From Acytostelium subglobosum LB1 (taxonomy: Eukaryota > Evosea > Eumycetozoa > Acytosteliales > Acytosteliaceae): DNA of 64,000 bases. A program made the translations under genes and the position numbers. Position 1 is the first letter of the stretch; each line of letters begins with the position of its first letter. Below are positions 31,935-44,052 of the stretch, piece after piece. The stretch spans positions 68,325 through 132,324 of the forward strand of contig NW_012236498.1 of the NCBI RefSeq assembly GCF_000787575.1, written 5' to 3'. Under the pieces are notes generated by a model. The model did not search any database and was not told the DNA's origin. It worked only from the letters and a program-made list of their open reading frames with translations.

Positions 31935-34671
31935 TTACAAAACGAATACGTCATCTGTTGACAGATCAAAGAGGTTGTTGGGTGGAGGTTGGGGTGATGG
32001 TGGCCTCTCTTCCCATGTGTTGGTCTTCCATTCAAAGTACTGGTTCTGACTGGAGAGTAAAGAATCGCGTTGATGTATCTTCTTTAGGGCATCATGTTGT
32101 TGTTGTGCCATCTCCTCCAGTTCAAACAATGTCATGCACTCCTTATCCGACAACTCATACAGTCCTATTTGAATGAGTGATATACACTTTAGCAGCAATG
32201 GTATCTCAATGATGAACTCTCTGTACAAATCTTTAAGCAGTTCGAAGTCTTCATAAGAGGGGAGGGTTAGGCTTGGATTATTCCAGGGGCATTATCATGA
32301 ATGGTCATCAATACTTACAAACTGTCAGACACTTCTTGTTTATAAACATCTTCAATGCTAGGTCATCTTGAAGGGCTGTGACCAATACATCTCGGAAAGT
32401 CTGATTGATCGATTGAAGATGTTAGTGATCGATCAAATTTGGAATGGATGAACGTAAATAAACATACGTCTGTTAGGGTCTTTTGCTTCTTCTCGGCTGG
32501 CTGGCCGATCGCCATCGACTCTGCCACCTCCTTTAGGGACTTGTGTGACACGGCCTTGAGGGTGGGCGTTGCCTTGAGCTTGGGCGCCGGTGGACATATT
32601 GTTGGGGTGTCATCAGACATTGATCCACGTCTTGTAAGCTCTGATGGTACGGCAATTGATGATCGTCTGGCCACGAGTGGACGAGACAATGAGCTGGGTG
32701 TGGAGCTCGATTGAACGGTGGCCATTGATGAGCGACGATTGTGGGCCTTCTTCTTGTTGTTGACTGGCACCTCTAGAGACATCTCCATCGCTTGTAGGGA
32801 TGTCCTTGTCTCGTCCGAGGATGAGCCGCCTTCAAACTCGAGGATTTTGTTCACATCGACCTTTAGGCTTCCCGTGGGGATGGGCGGCAGTTGTGGCTGC
32901 TCCTGCTCCGCCTCGTCCATAGTGATCAGCGTGCAGCAGAGGTCAAGATACGACACGTACTCGTCTTGGTTGTCGCACATGTTCTGCCAGATGGCCGCAA
33001 TGATCTCGGTCTTGTTGCCCTTCTTGAGCGAAGGCTTAATCTCGATGATCTTCTTCATGATCTTCTTCTTCCAAATCTTCCTGCAGCCCACTATCTTGCT
33101 GTCAATGATCGACAGGATGACCGCCAGATTGTCCTGCAAGGATGGCGCCAGGTTGAATTGGGACGCGCCAGGGGGCAGGAAGGGACTTGGAAGAAGACTG
33201 CTGTTGCCCATTCCAATGTTGTTGTTGTTGTTATTGTTGTTGGTGCTGTTGTTTGCGAGCAACAATGCAGTCTTGCCACAGATGTTTGGTGAGGACTCTG
33301 AACGAGCGAGCATCTTGGGCGAATCAGAACCTGTCGGCAGGTTGAGATCGATGCTCTTAGTCAGAGATGGCTTAGAATTTGTTGGTGTACTGTTGTAGTC
33401 GTCGTCGTCCATGCTGTCCGATGCATAGTCGAGCATTAACTCTTCAATGTCATTGAGACTCTGTTGCAAGATATTCTTGGTTGATGTGAAAATGTTGTTG
33501 TTGTTATTGTTGTTGTTATTGTTGTTGTTGTTGTTGTTGTTGCGAGAAATGGATGATGATGTACGATCTGATGACCTGCGTAGCCATGGAGAAAGAGGTA
33601 GTGAAGGCGCGGATGGAGTGTTCAGGCCATTATCCTCAACTACTATGGTCTCTTTAAACATGTTGTAGTTTTGTGCACTTAGAGACTGTAGCATCTTCCT
33701 CCAAAACAGCTGTGACGACTCGCCAGTCGCGCAGTGAGCCACCAAGAACTTGTTGACAGAGTTGCCAATATCTTCAGCGAATGCGAGGATGTCGCGCTGG
33801 AGTGTCTCCTGCTCGCGACGACTGTGCGAATGGTCGGGCAGCACCCACCTGTTGTTCTTCAACTCAATGAGGTTCTTGAGCATGTATCTTGTCTGTGGAC
33901 GCACGTTGCGATTCTCTGACAGCTGCTGGATGCGTTGGAAGCCGTCGTCGATCGCCTGCTTGATGATGGCGTTGGACTTTTGATTCTGACGAACGTTCTT
34001 TTGATGTGTCTCGATCGAGCGTCCAATGATGGTGACTATTATCGCCAGTGATTCGATCTGCACCAGCGTGAACTCATTGTGCTCGGACGTCTGTGACGAG
34101 TCCTTCGGCAGGAAGGAAGTGATTGTATCGCGGAAAAAGGTTGCCGACAGAATGTCGAATCGATAGCACTCTGCCAAGAACCTAGATGCGTTAACCACGT
34201 TGGCCTTTAGCTCTGCAATATTGTCAACAATATCGCCTGATTGATGTGGTGCGTCGTTCAAAGTGGACTGTAATATAGTGACTTCCAGATTGAACAGTTC
34301 GATGAAGATGTTACCCATCGACTACATCATTGAGGAGGAGTGAGTGAGTACGTCATGCCAGCAGTACAGCAGTCGCAGTTAATACTTACAAATGATAGTT
34401 TGTTGGAAAAGAGAGGAGATAGCTTGGCGCATATGATGGTGAGGTGGGGAAGGAGGTTGGACTGATTGATGGCCTTTGAAAAGATGTGCTTGGTGATGGT
34501 GGTGGCAGACTCGACGTCGCCAATATCATGGCACTTGGCAACGATCTGTTCGGTCAATATTTGATAATTCTCCTTTGTCAACTTATTCAAAGTTCTCAAT
34601 ATTATCGAGTTATCTTCAACAACATTGCTGTTGCCGCCAGCCATATTGCTGTTGCTGTTACTGCCGTCCAT
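31935..34671 (-). CDS. MIF4G-domain protein (eIF4G family)
   Basis: Four exons: 34671-34390, 34321-32468, 32400-32319, 32248-31935; 843 residues. The MIF4G fold spans about 25-250: ILRTLNKLTKENYQILTEQI, HIFSKAINQSNLLPHLTIIC, LFSNKLSF across the first intron, then VNASRFLAECYRFDILSATF and ETHQKNVRQNQKSNAIIKQA, MLKNLIELKNNRWVLP. MIF4G domains bind eIF4A and RNA in translation initiation or mRNA decay. A poly-Asn tract at about 270-285 comes from an AAC/ATT-rich repeat (33493-33543). Residues 395-480 (LAVILSIIDSKIVGCRKIWK) form a second helical region, then Ser/Arg-rich sequence and a last helical segment. No eIF4E-binding motif could be assigned, so this may be an eIF4G paralogue or a CTIF/PAIP1-like factor. 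Confidence 0.8.
33493..33543 (-). repeat. Coding AAC/AAT triplet repeat (poly-Asn)
   Basis: About 17 AAC/AAT codons in the MIF4G gene. Length-variable Asn runs are typical of dictyostelid coding sequence. Confidence 0.9.
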
Positions 34672-36654
34672 ATGGATCTGGAATGGTGTTGTATTATGTA
34701 TTATTGATTGATGACAATGTTAATGTCTGTGTCTGTGATTGATTAATTGATTGATTCAATATAGTGTAACAACAACAAATTATAAATATATATATAAATT
34801 ATATGTAGATAATATGATTATCAAGTATGAGTGATGATTGGATAGAATGGATTGGATTGAGTGATGATGTTGTTGTTGCTGCCTAATGCCTGGTTGTATG
34901 TGTAGAGGTCAAGAAGTGTTAGTTTATATATATTGACTTGCGAACTCGTTGGAACCTCACCTTCCGCGACTACTACTTGTGTAACACTTTGTAGAACCAC
35001 AAACAACAACAAACAAACAAGAAGAACAACGAACAACCATGACAACTACAACGACATACATCATCCATGTGTCACATCCATCCTCATCCCATCCTTGCTC
35101 ACCGTCACATGAGATAGAGAACACGACGACACACCTGTCAACTCAAAGGACATGGATGACGAATGGTGGTAGTGGTGTGTTAATGTGTTTATGTGTGTTG
35201 TCGGGCAAGCAACAAGTGAGAATGACAATGTGTTGGGTGTGCATCGAATTCGGGAACACTTGCCCTCACTTCCTACATTGCAAGGCGAGATAGATCACCT
35301 ACACTTTATAGCTTCAGCAGAGATGTAGAGGTAGATGTAGAGGTAGAAGAAAGTTTGTGAAGTAGGCTTAATGTACACTCAATCATTGAAGTTTGTTGGA
35401 TTTGATTGGAATATATAGATTGAGTTGATGGAATGGAATGAATGAATGTTAAACGATTGTTGGTTGACTTGAATGAATTGAATGCTCATGTTCTTGGGAA
35501 CACCAACAACAATAACATCACACGAGTGAACATTAAATGAAATGGTGTGTGACCTGTTGTTGTTCAAGTGTGGGGAGGCAAGGGTAGGACCTTGGGTTAT
35601 TTGAAAAGAAAACTTTCTTCCTTTTTGGGTCTACAGATCCTTGTTGTGTTGTTGGATTGCCAAACAAACACAAGAACAACAAAATACATCGAACAGATGA
35701 TGGATTAATCTTTACCAATAATAATAATAATAATAGTTTGATTGATTGATTGATTGATGAGATAAAGAGATAAAGAGAATATATATGTTTGTTGTTGTTG
35801 TTGTTGGTAGTATGGATGATGGACCTACGCAATGAAAACAACTACAACCCAAAGATGTTGTTGAAGAGATGATGGATGATGACTTGAAGACGGACCGACA
35901 AGGTCACTTTGCAAAGGGGATGATGAATGATTGTTTTGTTTGATTGATTGTTTGATTGATTGATTGATGACTACAGTTCACCTACACCACACACACACAC
36001 ATCAATCAACACACTTATTCGGTTCTCCCTCATGATTGACCTAACAAAGGTCACACTTCTTGATCAAGCCAACACACACATACAATCAATCTTTATGGGG
36101 TGTGAGTGTGGGGGAAAGAGGGCGGACGAATGAGTAACCTTTGATCCACACATCCATCATCAGTCTTTAATATCCATTCTGCGGCGAACAATTTAAACAC
36201 ATGCTCAATTGATGGGCTGCTGGTCGTGGCCTGCTTGCTAATCAATCAAATCATGTGACTCTGCACACACACTGAACCAAACTTGATTGTGTGTTGTTCC
36301 TTGGACACACCAAGCAGTCGTTGGTTGTGTTTCTTCTTCTTCGTCATCCATGCAACCATTCCTCCATCCATTCCATCCAACACAACCATCCGTACATCCC
36401 AACTTGAGCGATGTAAGGAGGGCAGAGGTAAGTTGGTCAAGTCTCATGCATGATTGATTGATTGAATGAATGTATGTGTGATGGTTGGTTGGCGGGCAGA
36501 CACCGACGAGATTGAAGACAGGTTTGATAAAGTCGATCACAAACGATCCGGTTACTATAGTCGTCGTTGCTTGCCTTGTTGCCGCAAGTATTGGGAGCAT
36601 GCAGGCCCTGCCTGCCTGCCTAGACAGTGGCGGAGGCGGCACCTTGATTTCCGG
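34672..36654. other. Repeat-rich spacer without a supported gene
   Basis: Nearly 2 kb between the MCRS1 stop and the MIF4G start. It holds TTGA/CAA runs (for example 35738-35760 and 35935-35970), ATT triplets near 35714-35735 and a CACACA run near 35990-36002. Minus-strand reading 35045-34821 resembles a signal peptide (WLFVVLLVCLLLFVVLQSV) but has no in-frame ATG. Confidence 0.55.
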
Positions 36655-39450
36655 TCAACTCGACAGTTGCTTGCGAATCTTCTGAAAGAAGTACTTGTTC
36701 ATTTCAAAGATCAGCCGGACGCCTGCCACCTGTGGGGTCGTACGGGATTGGGAGGTGTTGGTGAGATTGCTTGTCGGCAAGGCATGTGTGTGGTGTGTTG
36801 TGGCCGTGGCCCTGCTGCTCAACTCGGGCGGATAGCGTCCGCTAATCAATCCGGTGAGCGCATGTGGGCAGGGTGGCGGTGGGCATAGTTAACCTACCTC
36901 GATCAGCGAAAGATCTTGTAGAATGGCGGCCTGCGAGGTTGTCAATGCCTGCCCATTGACAAACAGAGTGTTTTTCCCAATGTTTCTAATCTTAAAGTTG
37001 GTATTGGACTTGAGCCTGATCACAAACTTGAGATGTTTGGTTGGTTAATAATGAAGTTAAGTTAAGTTAGGTTTGTGTTGTGATTGATTGATTGATTGTT
37101 TGATTGATTGGGTTGGGTTGGTGTTGGGTTAGGTTAGTAAGTCAGTTTCCCAACTCGCTCGCTAGCTGTAGGAGGTGTTTCGGCTTCGGAGTGGGGAGTC
37201 AAGCATCCATCCATCCCATAACATCCCATACCAACAACATGTTGGCATAGACATCAATCACCACCTCCATCAACCAGGACTCTGTTCAAGGGTTGGACGA
37301 CCAAGTCAGGCACAGGAAGGGACCCGTTCAATTTCACATAAGGCGAAATTTCCATCGTGGTGTGTTCCCAAGTGCCCTGATCGTCCAACCCAATGTCCAA
37401 CATGAGTTGATGTGTGTCCAATCCCATCCCAAAGGAAGGGTCACCTTGTTGTTCAACGTTGGTATAGTTGACGACAACATGAGTCCAATGCGAGCGAGTG
37501 TATGTTGTGTGACACATACCTGTTTCTTTGATACCTTGTTGCAGTTACGATCATTCTCCTCCTGTAGGTCAAGATCAATAAGGTTGTTTGGTGATAGACC
37601 TCTACCTATTATGATATCCTTGGACTTCATGTAGTATCTAATATTCTCGCCACTATATGTGTGTGTCATAAACAGATGTCAGTCTCATTCAATCAATCAA
37701 TCACTCACTCGCTCAATCGATCAATCAATCAATCACATACCGTATCAATGCCAATGATTTGAAGTCCCTCTCCTTGTCTGTGTTGTACTCTTTCTCAACC
37801 TTTACAATTGACTTTAGGTCTTCCTTCTCCTCCTCCTGATTGTCACTACGCAACATGAACTTTGGTATCCTGTGTCAAGCAGATGATCATTGTTAGTCGA
37901 GTCCAGGCCAGCCCATCCCAGGAAGGATCGCAGTGTACTCACTCCATGTATGGATTCAATATAAGATCATTCTCCAACTCATCCACGGACATTGGAGGTA
38001 TGGCCAATAGTTGTTCCCAACAGTTTGATGCATGGACATCCGAGTCCTGTCGTTCAACATCCTTCTTGTAAAGGAATGAGAACATCCTGTCATATGACGA
38101 CGATCCATCTTCATCATCCAGGTTCATATGTTGCTCGCCAGCCTTGTCCATGTCAATGCCCTTGTCATTGTCCATGCCATCTGATGATGTCCTTGTCTGC
38201 TCCCCATCACTCTTCCTCTTCCTCTCGCCAATGATCGAACCAATTCGCTCCTTCTGGATGTTGAGATACTTGATGTATGGATGGAACTGATTGAGACTGT
38301 TTGTGAGGATCTTGCGTCGATAGGCACTCTCAACTTGATCAGTGGTGCGACTGCTGTGGAAGTAGGGTCGGTTCTCCCCATGCAACAACTGTTCGAATGA
38401 CGCGCGATTCAGGTCGATGGCTGGCAGACTCGCCAATGCCTTGAGCTCCACGTCTGAGATGGGAGGCACACGCGAGTAAACCTTTCTGTCTTTGTCGCCA
38501 ATGCCATGTATAGCCATCATGCTGGCCGCCTCGTCCGCCGCCTGCTCATTGTACAGTATCTGTCGCCATCGGTCCGAGATCTGCTTGAGTGTGAAGTCGC
38601 AGGAGAAGCGGGCGTGTCCGCTGGGCAGTTGGCGCATGCGGCCCGCCTCCTCGTGCAGCAGGGCCAGTGTGGGGAATCGCTGCACCATGTCGATGAGCAG
38701 TCTGTCGTCGGCAACAGTCCACTCACCGCGCAACTCCATGTCAGCCTGATGATACTTGATCACGCGATTGTTCATCTTCTCAATCTTCTTGGGAACCTTT
38801 GCTGGCTTGGGCATCTTGATATCCATTGGCTGATCACTCTTTAACAACTTTGGCTTGTGTGGCTGCAGCAGTGCAGGCAGCATCCCGACATCAATGTTTG
38901 GCGATGGCAGTGACTTGAAGTGCAGAGCATCTAGTTGCTGATGAAAGTTCCGCAGCACCAACTCTTTGTTTACAAACTTTGGCATTGTTGTAGTACTCTG
39001 TTTCTGTTGTTGTTGCTTCTGTTGCTGCGGCTGTTGCTGCGGATGTTGTTGTTGTTGCTTGCTCGCCACCAACTTGTTCCATTCAGTGTCTGCGTGTGAC
39101 TTGACGATCAACTGTGGCGGCACAAGTGCAGAGTGTACGCCATAGTTTGATATCTTTGAGTAGTCCTTTCTTGCTGCTGGTATAGTAGGAGTGGATGGTG
39201 TAGGTGTTGTTGGAGTTTGAGTTGGTGTTGGTATTGATGTTGGTGATAGAGTTGTAGTGAATGTAGGTGTTGGTGCATATGATATTGATGACAAAGTCGA
39301 TGCTGCTGCTGCTGCTGCTGCTGATGCTAATGTAGTTGGTGATGTTGGAGGTACAACAGGTTGTCTATAAGTCTTCTTTGCAGATGGTGTAGGTGAAGGT
39401 GGTGGAGGTGATGACGTTGTTGTTACTCTATTATTCGAAGACATCATCAT
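36655..39450 (-). CDS. mcrs1: Microspherule protein 1 (MCRS1) homologue with C-terminal FHA domain
   Basis: Five exons: 39450-37943, 37869-37741, 37652-37520, 37026-36898, 36729-36655; 657 residues. The N-terminal third is Pro/Thr/Ser/Gln-rich. The MCRS_N region at about 240-345 shows WTVADDRLLIDMVQRF and FSCDFTLKQISDRWRQILY. The C-terminal FHA domain is spread over exons 3-5: RYYMKSKDIIIGRGLSPNNL, LIDLDLQEE, VSKKQFVIRLKSN, FKIRNIGKNTLFVNGQALT, then AGVRLIFEMNKYF. It matches MCRS1, where YLMRSREITLGR ... VDVDLSLEG ... KISRKQ ... YIDGRPV occurs, including the Gly-Arg and Ser that contact phosphothreonine. In animals MCRS1 belongs to the INO80 and NSL chromatin complexes. Pairs divergently with the phospholipase gene. 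Confidence 0.92.
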
Positions 39451-39722
39451 AATATATACATATAGTTATAAGTAAGTATCAAAGGGATACACCCTCTTCA
39501 TTCATAATGTAATAATGATCAAGTAAATGCGATGAATGAGAACTTGACTTCGTACCCCATCTTTATCAAACTTGTTAATTTATGGGACCAAATGATCATT
39601 CTTTCCAAAGAATCGAAAAAATCTGATGGTTTGGGAACCATTCATCCATCCAAAAGATAAATATCTTGCTCTCTCAATGTTGTAATTAATCTTATTATTA
39701 TCCATTATCTATATATATAATA

Positions 39723-41608
39723 ATGATACAGATAACTAAGTTATATTTGGTGTTGATCGTCATGTCGATTGGCATGCTGGCCGCATGCTCTGCGATCAGA
39801 GTAGACCATCAATCATTCGCCAAAGGTGCATCTTCATCAATCAATGGTGATGATGACAGTGCCGATTGGTACTCACTTCTAAACAACTTCCAAGTAGTTC
39901 CAGGCAAGAAGTTGCCAGGATCACTTGCCTCTGTAAGTCTGATTGATCACTCATTCACTAAATCAATCAATCATTCACTCGCTGACTCATCATCAATCAA
40001 TCAATCACAGGGATACTTCAAAGATGAAGCACATCAGGATGGATGGGGAAAGTTAAATGTAGAGACGACAAAGAATTCATCGATACCAGAGGGTATGTCT
40101 TATTGGGCCGCAGGATACATGGAGGGCTACTTGTCATGGCACTACATGGCAAACTTCTCGGCCAACTACTTCAACTTGATGTTCAACACGACCGATCCAA
40201 CTCAGTTCCCACCAGAGGTCACAGAGTTTGTCAATCAGAACTACCAATGGACTGTGGCCACGGCCAACGCATCAGCGTCGAGCGACCCCTACTGGCACCA
40301 GGTCAACATGATCATCGAGCAGTTGGACGGTCTGCTCGCCGGCTACAACGCCGCTTGCGCCGCCAACTCACACCCACCCATGACCGCCTACGAAATGCTG
40401 TTGGTCAACTTGATTGGCGACATCAACGACATCATCACCGCAACCACCAGCACCGACCTCAGCTTCCAGCCTCAGTCACGCGCTGAGCTCGAGAAGTTCC
40501 TTGCCGAGCAGGGACGCTGCTCTGGCCTGATCAAGCTCACACCAGACTACTCTGACCTGTTCGTGTCGCACACGACCTGGGGCTCATACTCCTCCATGCT
40601 CAGAATCTACAAGCGCATCAAGATCGACGTGGCCTCAGTCCAGTACGGCAACGAGATGTTGTTCTCGAGCTACCCTGGTGTGCTCGTCTCGGACGACGAC
40701 TTCTACATGGTGCACCCATCCAAGCTGGTTGTGATCGAGACGACCAACTCAATCGTCAACCAGACATTGTACTCGCTGATCAAGACCGACACGGTTCTCT
40801 ACTGGATCAGGAACCTCGTGTCCAACCGTCTGTCGGACAATGGCAGCACATGGGTCAACACGATGATGCGCTACAACTCTGGCACCTACAACAACCAATG
40901 GATGGTGGTGGACTACAAGCTGTTCACGCCATTCCAGCCACTGCTTCCCAACACACTGTGGATTGTCGAGCAGATGCCCGGCCGCTTCGAGATGGCCGAC
41001 GTCACCATCATCCTGCAGAACGGCTACTGGTCGTCGTTCAACCGTCCATTCTTCCCCTCGATCTACGAGGCCATGGGCTACGATTACTACGTGCAGCTGT
41101 ACGGCAACTCAATGTCCTACCAGCTGAACCCACGCGCACTGATCTTCCGTCGCGACCAAAACAACGTACAGTCGCTCACCGACATGATGTCGATCATGAC
41201 CTACAACGACTGGAGGAGCGATCCTTTCAGCGAGGGATATCCAGGCAATGCCATTGCCTCGCGTTTCGACATCAAGGGTGGTCCCGCCGGTCCAGCCGGC
41301 TGGTTCTTCCACGGCACCCATGGTGGTATCGACTCCAAGTTGACCAGCAGTCAACTCGTTGCCAACTTTGAAGCCTACGCTATCTCTGGTCCAACTGTCA
41401 CTCCAGTATGTATAAAATTTGATTGATTGATTGGGAGGTTGTGGAATCATTCCAAATAACATTATCGATCACTGACACACTCACTCAATCATCATCATTC
41501 ACAAACACTTAGGACTGTCCACCATTCAAGTGGTCTGATTGGCCTGACATCCCTCATGTTGGTCTGCCAGATGAGTACAACTTTGATTGGGTACACATGA
41601 AGCTCTAA
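39723..41608 (+). CDS. Phospholipase B-like hydrolase, secreted/lysosomal
   Basis: Exons 39723-39932, 40011-41405 and 41513-41608; 566 residues. The signal peptide is LYLVLIVMSIGMLAACSA. The body matches the phospholipase B-like (PLBD) Ntn-hydrolase family throughout: YWAAGYMEGYLSWHYMANF, LLVNLIGDINDI, GRCSGLIKLTPDYSDLFVSH, TTWGSYSSMLRIYKRI, FSSYPGVLVSDDDFYM, NNQWMVVDYKLFTPFQPL, and SIMTYNDWRSDPFS near the end. The Cys of GRCSG is the expected self-cleavage site and nucleophile. It ends WPDIPHVGLPDEYNFDWVHM, with L after it, as family members do. Removes acyl chains from phospholipids in lysosomes or outside the cell. N-glycosylation sites (NFS, NGS, NQT, NTT) fit secretion. Intron 1 (39933-40010) is 78 bases, a multiple of three, without stops. 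Length is standard for PLB proteins. Confidence 0.95.
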
Positions 41609-41940
41609 TCAATACACCAAAGTTTCATTCAATCAACGTTCTATCTTTATTATATAACATTGGTGGCGCTCACTGGACTCATGTATGATTGATGTCGTCA
41701 TTATTATTTGTTGGATTTATTATAATATTTATTTATATATTTATTTAAATTCCTTTTTGGTCATTCACTTCTAAGTTCACACCTTCATTAATGTTATCGT
41801 CTGAATGATTGTGAATCTGTATACAAGAGATAAGTTGAAGGTGTAGTTGTATTTGTCCAACACATGTAAGATGTTAATAAATGAAGTAACTAGTCATCAT
41901 GGTATCTAACTAACCTCTTTATTACTATGTAGGAAGAGAC
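41609..41940. other. 3' flank of the phospholipase gene
   Basis: AT-rich, with AATATT-rich stretches at 41720-41750. The segment TATGTAG just before 41934 could be a splice acceptor for an upstream leader of the next gene. No coding sequence seen. Confidence 0.45.
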
Positions 41941-42447
41941 ATGACATCATACAAATTGGAATGGACTCGTTTCATACTCCCATGGTAAAGTCTAGACTTT
42001 AAACGCCTTCATTGTATCAATGATCTAACTGTAATATCCTCATCCAGGTGGCCAAGATATACCTATGACTCACAGTTTGATATTCTAGGTATATCACTAT
42101 GTGATATCAAAATGATGAGTGAGGATGAGGTTACCTGTGTTAACCTAAAGAGTGGTATGGTCATCGACGTGGACTCCAACAATAGGATTGTCGAATTTGA
42201 ACTAGGTGCAGCATTAGCTTTTACAACCTTTCAACAGGATAGTGAAGTGATCATTGAGTATGTCCGAAGTTCAGACACTCTTTTGATCTATCTTGGAACA
42301 TATGGTACAGTTCAAACATCTACCCTCCAATGCTGCCCAGAGGAACCATTCCAATCATTATACTCATATTTACTTGACAATCGACAGGCCATCTTAAGAA
42401 TAGATCGAGCTAGTAGAACTGTGTCCGAATTTCCATTATCCAAGTAG
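41941..42447 (+). CDS. Small unrecognised protein
   Basis: Exon 1 (41941-41984) and exon 2 (42048-42447), joined in phase 2, encode 147 residues: MTSYKLEWTRFILPWWPRYT, then DILGISLCDIKMMSEDEVTC and LKSGMVIDVDSNNRIVEFEL. The content is mixed alpha/beta with no signal peptide, membrane span or low-complexity sequence. I do not recognise a family. The alternation of short hydrophobic strands (VIIEYVRSSDTLLIYLGTYG) suggests a small beta-rich domain. Ends 60 bases from the convergent membrane-protein gene. Confidence 0.65.
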
Positions 42448-42507
42448 ACCAAGTAGACTGTAAATACATTACTTTGATTGTTTAATATTTAATATACTAT
42501 GACACAT

Positions 42508-44052
42508 TTACCCTCTTATATCAATCTCAGAAAGTGATGGGTCTGGAGTAATGGCCTCACCACTCTTCTCTGAATCCACTTTTGATGGAGACAAGTCGTT
42601 CATCTCAATGTTGGTGGCACAGTCTTCCATGTTGGCTTGGTTGGATGAGACTCCCTCGGACGATGCTGTCATGGATACCTTGTTGTCTGATGATGTTGAA
42701 GCACCAGTTGCTGAAAAGTTTGTTGAACCAGTATCGTAAGATGTCTTACTCTTATTACCATTCCTCATCTTTGTTGCAATTGACAATGATGACTTTCCAT
42801 CAGTTGCCAACTCCAACATCCTATACTGGTACATGGCCATTATACATGTTGTAATAATAATAGGTACATGAACTGTGAAATCAATGATCATTAGATTGGT
42901 CTAAGTTTGATTGAATATTAGTATGAGTTTTTAGGGGATAGTTCCGAGAGGTTGTATAACTTACCATTGTTCCTCTCTTTAAATAATGGATTACGGGATG
43001 TGGGGTCTGAATCAGGAAGTTAAAGCAGATACAGATTGAGGATACAATGGCTACATTTCGACCCTTGTTGTTTGGCAAGTAATATATCACTCTCACCATC
43101 AGGTATCCCCATGCCATACCAACAGCAGTGATGAAGCTGTCAACAGTCTAAGTTATGTTATTGAATGTTAGTATGTTTGTAGTCTTGGATTGATCAATTT
43201 TTCAAACTTACATGGAACGTGATATTGAAGAACTTGACATATCCTGCCATGTCAGATGTGATTGGCATGTAGTAGAATAGACATGTCATGCATACTATGA
43301 ATGTTGCCAATCCTAATATTGCCGAATGTAACTTATAATTCTTTGGGGAATACCAATTCTCTGTTCTCAATGGATCTTCAGTTCCATTAGACATCTTCTT
43401 TCTCATTATTGCAACTTCATACATCAACATAATTAGATCTAAAATAACCAACGTTAGTATAAATGTACTAATCAATCATTAATCATGATATTTACCAAAT
43501 TGGAAGTATCCTAGGATGATCGAGCAGACCATGAGAGGCCAATGGAAACAAACCTCCATGATGATCTCACTGTTTCTGGTATCCAATGAACTTGTTTTGA
43601 TTAGACTATGTGCTGTTGAGTGTGGCCACCAAGAGATGCAAAAGAAGAATATTGCGACCCAACATCCAATCATCCTCTTCTTCAACAACTTGTTCTTTAT
43701 CCAGAATACCCTAGGACCAACTCCCAAAAAGAATGCTACTCCAACTCCAAATATAAATGTTTCAATAATTGCCAAGAATATACTAATTATTGAATTAATA
43801 TTAGATTGAATGATTGAATTATTGAAGTGATGGACTGATGAAAGATACTTACGATGCATTCTTTGTTGTTTGAGTCCTGACCATTGGTCTAAGGAATGGT
43901 ACCTTGCTGTAGAATACATCGGCCTTCTCTCTATATCTCTCTACTACTGTGAAGTTTATTGCCAGTGCTACTGCCCATCCAATCAATGTCAAAAAGGCCA
44001 ATTGATATCTAAGGTTCAAGATATACTTTTTTATAACTTCTGATGACACCAT
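42508..44052 (-). CDS. Unrecognised multi-pass membrane protein (about 8 helices)
   Basis: Five exons: 44052-43853, 43782-43496, 43438-43212, 43147-42965, 42900-42508; 429 residues. Hydrophobic spans: LAFLTLIGWAVALAINFTVV; LAIIETFIFGVGVAFFLGV; MIGCWVAIFFFCISWW; LMVCSIILGYFQFGDLIML; AILGLATFIVCMTCLFYYM; VDSFITAVGMAWGYLMV; VAIVSSICICFNFLI; DFTVHVPIIITTCIMAMY. No N-terminal signal peptide. The last 110 residues are hydrophilic, Ser/Asn/Asp-rich and presumably cytosolic. The layout recalls seven/eight-helix receptor-like or TOM1-type proteins, but no diagnostic motif is visible. Family unknown; plasma membrane or endomembrane location is inferred. Confidence 0.75.

Noticed and set aside
33447-33668. 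Plus-strand ORF with a poly-Leu run
   Set aside because: Translation of the reverse of the poly-Asn repeat in the MIF4G gene.
34821-35045. Possible small secreted protein (hydrophobic start WLFVVLLVCLLLFVV)
   Set aside because: No ATG in frame before the hydrophobic stretch and no splice support. The region is rich in TTG/GTT repeats that encode Leu/Val by chance.
35039-35293. Plus-strand 84-codon ORF starting MTTTTTYIIHV
   Set aside because: No domain or splice signals, and the composition is like the rest of the spacer.
37293-37634. 113-codon plus-strand ORF in the MCRS1 gene
   Set aside because: It runs opposite exon 3 and the long intron 3 of MCRS1; no domain.
39933-40010. Reading the phospholipase intron as coding sequence
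   Set aside because: It has GTAAGT and CACAG ends and TCAA-repeat content like other introns, and the family lacks an insert here.
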